In this document: one piece after another, positions 23,204 to 27,752 of the stretch
Numbering within the stretch: the first letter of the stretch is position 1
Layout: each line of letters begins with the position of its first letter
Origin: Bacillota bacterium
GTDB lineage: Bacteria > Bacillota > Clostridia > Christensenellales > CAG-138
Direction: 5' to 3'
DNA: 27,752 bases
Assembly: GCA_023451115.1 (NCBI GenBank)
Contig: JAEXFV010000130.1
Span: forward strand, 1 to 27,752
Notes under the pieces: generated by a model
Seen by the model: only the letters and a program-made list of their open reading frames with translations
The model's database searches: none
What the model was told of the DNA's origin: nothing
Made by a program: the position numbers and the translations under genes

Positions 23204-23518
23204 TCATTCTCCCTGAATGGAATATTCCTCGTTCCAGGCCTTTTGAATCATTTCGGCAAACCTTGGTTCCATCACCGCTACAATCCGGCTTTCTGGCCGG
23301 CCTACCGCACGCCCAATGTCAGCAGCGGTCACCAGCGGCAAACCCGCCCGGCTGCAAAGCCCCTCATAGCGGTTTTTTGTGGCTTCCGATGCTTGTGCAT
23401 CCATTACCAGCAGGAAAGCTTTTTTCCCTTTCACCGCCTTTTCGCAGGCAAAATCGCCTATCAGGCATTTTCCTGCCCGTTTACACAAGCCCAACGCATT
23501 GAAAAACTTACTGTTCAT
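23204..23518 (-). CDS. ylxQ: L7Ae-family ribosomal-like protein (YlxQ)
   Basis: The product has about 104 residues and belongs to the L7Ae/L30e/S12e/Gadd45 RNA-binding family: FFNALGLCKRAGKCLIGDFACEKAV-type N-terminus, LLVMDAQASEATKNR and a central PLVTAADIGRAVGR. Members of the YlxQ group bind kink-turn RNA and sit between nusA and infB in Firmicutes. I start it at the ATG at 23518, which overlaps the end of ylxR by 11 bases and has AGGAAG upstream. The longer in-frame extension to 23674 is ylxR sequence in another frame. Its stop overlaps the alternative infB start. Confidence 0.88.
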   Translation of the reverse strand: MNSKFFNALGLCKRAGKCLIGDFACEKAVKGKKAFLLVMDAQASEATKNRYEGLCSRAGLPLVTAADIGRAVGRPESRIVAVMEPRFAEMIQKAWNEEYSIQGE

Positions 23519-23780
23519 ACTGGGCAAAGGCTTCCTGAAGCTGCAGGAATACCTCTTCCTCCACTTTCTGCTCAAATGCCCTTTCCAGCGCCCGGGTTTT
23601 TCGGGCATGCTCCAAACAGGAAGTGTTGGGACACAAGTATGCCCCCCGGCCCGGAGCCTTTCCCACCGGATCAATGCGCACCGTACCTTCCGCAGAACGC
23701 ACCACTCTTACCAGTTCCTTTTTCGGCCGCATTTCCCTGCAACCTACGCACATTCGCATAGGGATTTTTTTTTGCGCCAC
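23508..23780 (-). CDS. ylxR: YlxR family RNA-binding protein (DUF448)
   Basis: This 90-residue protein has the YlxR pattern: RMCVGCREMRPKKELVRVVR, then DPVGKAPGRGAYLC and CLEHARKTRALERAF. It is a small basic nucleic-acid-binding protein found between nusA and infB; a nucleoid-associated or regulatory role has been reported for some members. The most likely start is the GTG at 23780, 7-10 bases after GAGGAGGGGG. It runs straight into a CAAAAAAAAA tract. An ATG at codon 8 is an alternative but has no ribosome binding site. The gene is 27 bases from nusA. Confidence 0.9.
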   Translation of the reverse strand: MAQKKIPMRMCVGCREMRPKKELVRVVRSAEGTVRIDPVGKAPGRGAYLCPNTSCLEHARKTRALERAFEQKVEEEVFLQLQEAFAQYEQ

Positions 23781-23807
23781 TAGGCCCCCTCCTCACCGCG
23801 ATGTTCT

Positions 23808-24962
23808 TTATTCTTGCTGCGGGTCAAACGCTAACCCCAGGTCTTCATCCTCAAACTGGTTGAAGTCCTCTGAGGGGAAATCGGTTTCCATCAGCGGCTC
23901 CTGCTCCATGCCCATAGAATCCATCGCCTCTTCCGCCTGGGACTGATTTTTAATATCAATTTTCCAACCGGTAAGCTTTGCCGCCAACCGGGCGTTTTGC
24001 CCTTCTTTTCCGATGGCCAGGGATAGCTGGTTATCCGGCACAATTACCTTTGCGGCTTTCTCCGCCTCATTGATATATACCATGAGCACTTTGGCAGGGC
24101 TCAATGCCTTTGCAATATAAACGGCAGGATCGCTGTCCCATTCTATAATGTCAATTTTTTCGTTGTGCAGTTCCGTCACGATGCGCTCTACCCGGATGCC
24201 CCGTTGCCCAACGCAAGCCCCCACCGGATCTACCTGGGGATCATTGCTTGCTACCGCCACCTTGGTACGGAAGCCTGCTTCACGGGCAATGGATTTCACC
24301 TGCACAATGCCGGTTTGGATCTCGGGCACTTCCAGCTCAAAGAGCCGTTTCACCAACCCGGGATGGGTACGGGAAACCAGCACCTGAGGGCCTTTGTTGG
24401 TTTTTCGCACTTCCAGCACGTAAACCTTAATGCGGTCGTTATTTTCAAAGCTTTCGCCAGGGATACATTCGTTAATGGCCAGCAAGCCATCGGTTTTCCC
24501 CAGTTCAACATACACGCCGCCTTTTTCAACCCGTTGCACGATTGCGGTAAGGACTTCGTTCTCTTTTTCCACATATTCGTCATAAATGACGCCGCGCTCC
24601 GCCTCCCGGATGCGCTGCACCACTACCTGCTTTGCCGTTTGGGCTGCAATACGGCCGAAGTTCTTGGGTTTTACCTCTTCCTCCAGCACATCCCCAATTT
24701 CATAGAGCACATTGATTTTACGGGCGTTTTCCAAAGAAATCTCAGAGTGGGAGTTTTCCACCGTTTCCACTACGGATTTAGATGCAAAAATCTGGATCTC
24801 CCCTGTGTCTCTGTCGATCTCTGCGCGCACATTGTTGGACGTGCCGTAATTACGGCGGTAAGCCGAAATCAACGCATTTTCTACTGCGTCAATCAAAATT
24901 TCCTTGCTGATTCCGCGCTCCTTTTCCAACGCGTTCAACGCTTCCATAAAATCGGCATTCAT
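23808..24962 (-). CDS. nusA: Transcription termination/antitermination factor NusA
   Basis: This 384-residue protein binds RNA polymerase and nascent RNA and modulates pausing and intrinsic termination. It has the N-terminal polymerase-binding domain (about 1-125), an S1 domain (about 130-200) and two KH domains with GACVGQRGIRVERIV and AIGKEGQNARLAAKLTGW. The last 40 residues are acidic. As in most Firmicutes, the C-terminal acidic-repeat domains of Escherichia coli NusA are missing. The ATG at 24962 has AAGGAG at about 13 bases, a wide spacing, and no in-frame alternative start lies nearer. It follows rimP by about 36 bases. Confidence 0.97.
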   Translation of the reverse strand: MNADFMEALNALEKERGISKEILIDAVENALISAYRRNYGTSNNVRAEIDRDTGEIQIFASKSVVETVENSHSEISLENARKINVLYEIGDVLEEEVKPKNFGRIAAQTAKQVVVQRIREAERGVIYDEYVEKENEVLTAIVQRVEKGGVYVELGKTDGLLAINECIPGESFENNDRIKVYVLEVRKTNKGPQVLVSRTHPGLVKRLFELEVPEIQTGIVQVKSIAREAGFRTKVAVASNDPQVDPVGACVGQRGIRVERIVTELHNEKIDIIEWDSDPAVYIAKALSPAKVLMVYINEAEKAAKVIVPDNQLSLAIGKEGQNARLAAKLTGWKIDIKNQSQAEEAMDSMGMEQEPLMETDFPSEDFNQFEDEDLGLAFDPQQE

Positions 24963-24998
24963 CTTGCTAATAACACTCCTTTTTCCTAATCGCGTTTG

Positions 24999-25454
24999 TT
25001 AAAATTCGATATGCGGCCGCAACAGCGCGGCGTCTTTGCGCAGAAAGCTGCGCTGTTTTCCATCCTGGCAATCCAGCACGAAGCCCTGTGCGTCATATGA
25101 TACCAGGGTGCCTAAAAATTCTTTTTTCTTTTCAAGAGGGGCATAGAGCTTTAACTCCAAAACGTTTCCCAGGTTGCGTTCAAAATCCCGGTCTTTCTTC
25201 AAGGGCCGATCAATGCCCAGAGACGATACGCTTAAATAATAATGCTGCTCGATGGGGTCGGCTTCATCCAGCAAAGGCTCCACCTGGCGGCTTACGGCTT
25301 CGCAATCCTCCAGGGTTATCCCTTCCGGGCGGTCAATATACAGCGTGAGCACCCAGTTTCCCTGCTCTTTTTGGAACTCCACGTCCGCAAGCTCATAACC
25401 CATTTCCTGAATGGGGCCTTTCACCAAAGTTTCTACCGCATCAACTGTGCGCAC
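24999..25454 (-). CDS. rimP: Ribosome maturation factor RimP
   Basis: This 151-residue cytoplasmic protein is needed for 30S subunit maturation. It has the RimP pattern: IQEMGYELADVEFQKEQGNWVL, LYIDRPEGITLEDCEAVSRQ, and LSVSSLGIDRPL followed by DFERNLG, then a C-terminal SH3-like part. I start it at the GTG at 25454, which follows GGGAGG by six bases. An in-frame TTG at 25481 has no ribosome binding site. It is the first gene of the nusA-infB operon, behind a promoter and leader hairpin. Confidence 0.93.
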   Translation of the reverse strand: MRTVDAVETLVKGPIQEMGYELADVEFQKEQGNWVLTLYIDRPEGITLEDCEAVSRQVEPLLDEADPIEQHYYLSVSSLGIDRPLKKDRDFERNLGNVLELKLYAPLEKKKEFLGTLVSYDAQGFVLDCQDGKQRSFLRKDAALLRPHIEF

Positions 25455-25506
25455 CGCAATCCTCCCTGCAACTGCAATCAAAATGCCGGCTTCTCAACCA
25501 GCCTTC

Positions 25507-25537
25507 AAAATGAAAGAGTGGGATGTCCCACTCTCTC
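25507..25537 (-). terminator. Leader hairpin of the rimP-nusA operon (terminator or attenuator)
   Basis: On the minus strand AGAGTGGG, loop ACAT and CCCACTCT form a perfect eight-base stem followed by TTCATTTT. It begins about 25 bases downstream of the predicted start of the rimP transcript, so it can act both as the terminator of the upstream lipoprotein gene and as an attenuator of the operon. The T-tract is interrupted, as expected of weak, NusA-stimulated terminators. Confidence 0.7.
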
Positions 25538-25566
25538 CAACAAAATCACACACTTCAATAGCATTA

Positions 25567-25595
25567 ATTGTACCATGGTTCTCCCATATTGGCAA
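25567..25595 (-). promoter_or_regulatory. SigA-type promoter of the rimP-nusA-infB operon
   Basis: The minus strand has TTGCCA (25595-25590), a 17-base spacer and TACAAT (25572-25567). Transcription would start near 25560, about 105 bases before the GTG of rimP. Confidence 0.75.
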
Positions 25596-25621
25596 CCCTT
25601 AAAAGGCAACCCAATGGCGAC

Positions 25622-26578
25622 TTATTGATTCCCCCATACCAATTCTATAGTGCGTGCCAGACACAATCCGTCTTCCTGTGCCTGGTAAAGGGTAATCCAC
25701 TGCTGCTGGTCGCGGCCGATCATCTCCCGTCTCGGCTCGCCTTGTGCCCCATAGTATTCCACGATCAAATATTGTACATCCTCGTTCATCACAATTTCCT
25801 GGGGCGCTGCGCCGGGGCGGTAAGTATCTCCAGCGATTATGGAGTGGTCCCCCGCCATCTGCAACACCGCAATTTTTTCCGGTGGATCCATTACGCAGAC
25901 GGTAACCGCTACTTTTGTATGTTGGGTTCTGGTTTCTCCATCCATTGTAATCGTTTGGGTTTCTTCTACGGCATGGCTGCTGGATATGCCTGGCGTATTA
26001 TCGCCGGACATGCTAAGCCCCGTCCCTGCCGTGAGATAAACCCTGCCGTCCCCGCTTTGATATACCGGGTTGAAATAATAGGTAATACTTCCCTTTTTGG
26101 GGGCTACATAAATGGTCCCTTCCAGGATGGTTTCACTCCCAACAGAAAATTTGCAATCATTCATCCCTTCCCCAACGATGGAAGTGTGATACCGTTCTCC
26201 ACCATCGGTGGGTTCTACCAGGGCTTCAAACAAAGCGATCCCTTCTATGCCGGGAAATACATATTGTTCATGGGACACGCTTTCCCCGGTTTGCTCATCC
26301 ACCAGGGTTGTTTTTTCAAGCGTTGCGTAAAGCCTTTGCTGGTACTGTGCCGTATTCTCTCCCTGCAATGCCGTTTTTCCCGCCATGATGTCGCTTACAT
26401 GATCGTTGAGATATGCCTCCATATCAAACAGATCCAAATATTCTTTGGTTACAAACAAACCCACCAGCCGATCCCGGCCCGTTGCTTCTCCCAATTCTTC
26501 CCTGGCAAGCTGGCAGCCGCATAAAGTAATGGTGAATAAAGCAGTAACCAAGCACACTGCAATCCCTTTAATCCTCAT
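25622..26578 (-). CDS. Lipoprotein of unknown function
   Basis: The 318-residue product starts with a signal peptide ending in Leu-Cys-Gly-Cys, with Cys22 as the lipidation site, so it is exported and membrane-anchored. The mature part is mostly beta-rich, with motifs GRDRLVGLFVTKEYLDLFD (near residues 33-51) and a central segment suggesting surface or sensory loops. I do not recognise a family. The ATG at 26578 follows GGAGG and overlaps the end of the small regulator gene by 11 bases, so the two genes are linked. A long in-frame extension to 26722 runs through that regulator gene and is not real. A terminator-like hairpin lies about 85 bases downstream. Confidence 0.8.
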   Translation of the reverse strand: MRIKGIAVCLVTALFTITLCGCQLAREELGEATGRDRLVGLFVTKEYLDLFDMEAYLNDHVSDIMAGKTALQGENTAQYQQRLYATLEKTTLVDEQTGESVSHEQYVFPGIEGIALFEALVEPTDGGERYHTSIVGEGMNDCKFSVGSETILEGTIYVAPKKGSITYYFNPVYQSGDGRVYLTAGTGLSMSGDNTPGISSSHAVEETQTITMDGETRTQHTKVAVTVCVMDPPEKIAVLQMAGDHSIIAGDTYRPGAAPQEIVMNEDVQYLIVEYYGAQGEPRREMIGRDQQQWITLYQAQEDGLCLARTIELVWGNQ

Positions 26579-26795
26579 CTTTTTCCTCCAACGTTCCGTC
26601 AAACTTGAGAATATCCCCCACATCGCAGCCAAGATAATAACAAATTTTATTGATGGTCCCAAAGCGCACGCCTTTGGCCTTCCCGCTGCGCAGGATGGAT
26701 AGGTTTGCCTCTGTAATCCCAACCAGGGCGCACAATTCTTTGGCTGTCATTCCTCTTTTTTTTAACTGGGAGTCCAAAAAAACCTGTATTGCCAT
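26568..26795 (-). CDS. Small Cro/C1-type helix-turn-helix regulator
   Basis: This 75-residue protein is almost entirely an Xre/HTH_26-type DNA-binding domain: LKKRGMTAKELCALVGITEANLSILRSGK covers helices 1-3 and ICYYLGCDVGDILKF the last helix, as in YozG-like regulators. Such proteins often stand directly after a DUF2975 membrane protein in Clostridia, as here. It probably controls its own operon or the adjacent membrane protein, but the target is not shown. The ATG at 26795 follows GAGGAA by a few bases and lies 37 bases after the membrane protein gene. Confidence 0.88.
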   Translation of the reverse strand: MAIQVFLDSQLKKRGMTAKELCALVGITEANLSILRSGKAKGVRFGTINKICYYLGCDVGDILKFDGTLEEKDED

Positions 26796-26832
26796 CCCTG
26801 TTCCTCTTTTTCGCCCAACCCGGCAAATATAT

Positions 26833-27752
26833 TTATACGATCATGTCGTTATCATCCTTAAGCTGCTTGCTCTGTGCAAAGAATTTGCTCATGAGCAGCA
26901 AACCCAGCACAAGGGCAAGGGAAGTAACCGGGATGTGCGCCGTATGGCGGATAGTATGTAGTGAACCGGAAAAAAGCATTTGCAGCAGGTTAACCACAAT
27001 CTGGCTGAGCAATGTAATCTGTACCGTTCGTTTACAAAGCCCTGCTAACTTACCTGCGCATAATACCACGGCCTCTGCGTAACGGTCGGCTTTCAAGGCC
27101 TGAATCAACCGGTTTGTTTCAAACAGCAGCAGGATATTCAACCCATAGGGCAATACGCTTACCAGATACTGCAATACCAGGAACACCCGGCTCAGCGCCA
27201 GGCCACCCTCCATCCCCTGATTTTCCTGGGCCAGCGTATGAAACGCCTCCTGCAGCCCCTCCAGCCCTGTCCCCAGCATGGCATAGAGAAAGATTAGGCA
27301 CAAACCATACAGCAAAGCCTGCAGATATCCATAGAGTTGTTGTTCCGCACTTTGGGCAAACCGCTCCAGCGCGCGCAGGAGCAGGTACGCAGCCAGGATA
27401 AAATACACAATTCCACCTAATATGGCCCTGCCCACCACGATTTCCTCTCCGGTTTCTAAAAACGGGGAAATCAGGCCCGGGTTGATCATCCGGTACATAA
27501 CATAAAACAGCACAAGGCACAAAAGCGCCAGCAACCCATCCTGCCAATGCAGCCGTTTTTTCTTCCACCGCCATAATAGCCACCCTATGGGCAGCAGGCA
27601 AACCAGGGCATACAGAAGCAGCGCAATGGCATTGCCCATCCCCCCCGACAGCGACAGCGTTCTGAGTCCTGTACCAATCTGGGCGAAAGGAAACGCCAGC
27701 ACAGCAGGTACCGCGCCGGATAATGGCACACCAAAGGCAAACAGTGCTATGC
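26833..27752 (-). CDS. DUF2975-like multi-pass membrane protein (partial, 5' end outside window)
   Basis: The frame is open to the window edge. An apparent GTG start at 27729 is only an internal Val, since the preceding codons read as hydrophobic membrane sequence. At least 306 residues are present, with about seven hydrophobic segments. The C-terminal end, KFFAQSKQLKDDNDMIV, matches the Gly/Lys-x-Asp-Asp-Asp-type ending of DUF2975 proteins, and the following small Xre regulator supports this. The function of DUF2975 is unknown; the pairing suggests a membrane-sensing or stress role, which is inference. The total length exceeds that of a single DUF2975 domain, so the N-terminal part may be a duplicated or additional membrane region. 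Confidence 0.7.
   Translation of the reverse strand, partial: IALFAFGVPLSGAVPAVLAFPFAQIGTGLRTLSLSGGMGNAIALLLYALVCLLPIGWLLWRWKKKRLHWQDGLLALLCLVLFYVMYRMINPGLISPFLETGEEIVVGRAILGGIVYFILAAYLLLRALERFAQSAEQQLYGYLQALLYGLCLIFLYAMLGTGLEGLQEAFHTLAQENQGMEGGLALSRVFLVLQYLVSVLPYGLNILLLFETNRLIQALKADRYAEAVVLCAGKLAGLCKRTVQITLLSQIVVNLLQMLFSGSLHTIRHTAHIPVTSLALVLGLLLMSKFFAQSKQLKDDNDMIV

Noticed and set aside
22221..23216. 331-codon plus-strand open frame
   Set aside because: It is antisense to infB, where codon bias keeps the opposite frame open. It has no ribosome binding site and a Leu/Arg/Phe-rich shadow composition.
24165..24989. 274-codon plus-strand open frame
   Set aside because: It is a shadow of nusA; composition is His/Phe/Gln-rich as expected of an antisense frame.
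25568..26524. 318-codon plus-strand open frame
   Set aside because: It is antisense to the lipoprotein gene, begins at the rimP promoter and has no domain-like sequence or ribosome binding site.

Overview
The window comes from a chromosome of moderate GC content, most likely a spore-forming member of the class Clostridia (Firmicutes). The evidence is a cotJABC-type spore coat operon followed by a LysM/GH18 spore-cortex hydrolase, the Firmicute order rimP-nusA-ylxR-ylxQ-infB-rbfA-nrnA-truB-ribF-rpsO, lipoproteins with clostridial-style signal peptides, and strong AGGAGG ribosome binding sites. I cannot name the genus. No rRNA, tRNA, insertion sequence, prophage or CRISPR array is visible.

Layout. 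Bases 1-5967 are all on the minus strand: a truncated VanW-type lipoprotein gene, a membrane-anchored NlpC/P60 hydrolase with four peptidoglycan-binding repeats, a CPBP membrane protease, and an ABC exporter pair. Bases 6241-8703 are on the plus strand: cotJA, cotJB, cotJC and a SleL/YaaH-like glycosidase, probably one sporulation transcript. Bases 8773-14510 (minus) form a nucleoside uptake and salvage cluster: a BMP-type binding lipoprotein, an ABC ATPase, two permeases and, directly attached, thymidine kinase. rpsU (14772-14942, plus) stands alone with a near-consensus promoter and its own terminator. A MATE efflux gene (15080-16471, minus) follows rpsO. Bases 16574-25595 (minus) are the conserved transcription/translation operon. 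Bases 25622-27752 (minus) hold a DUF2975-like membrane protein (cut by the window edge), a small Cro/C1-type regulator and an unrecognised lipoprotein.

How the parts work together. The nusA-infB operon supplies transcription elongation, initiation factor 2, ribosome maturation and tRNA modification. Its leader carries a compact intrinsic-terminator-like hairpin just downstream of a good promoter, which would suit NusA autoregulation. The nucleoside cluster couples uptake with phosphorylation and is preceded by a TGTGA-N6-TCACA palindrome. The coat operon is unusually cysteine-rich.

Most of the window is ordinary core genome. I see no clearly new multi-gene system. The least explained part is the DUF2975-like/Xre/lipoprotein cluster at the right end. 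The most testable regulatory signals are the nusA leader hairpin and the palindrome before the nucleoside-binding lipoprotein gene.
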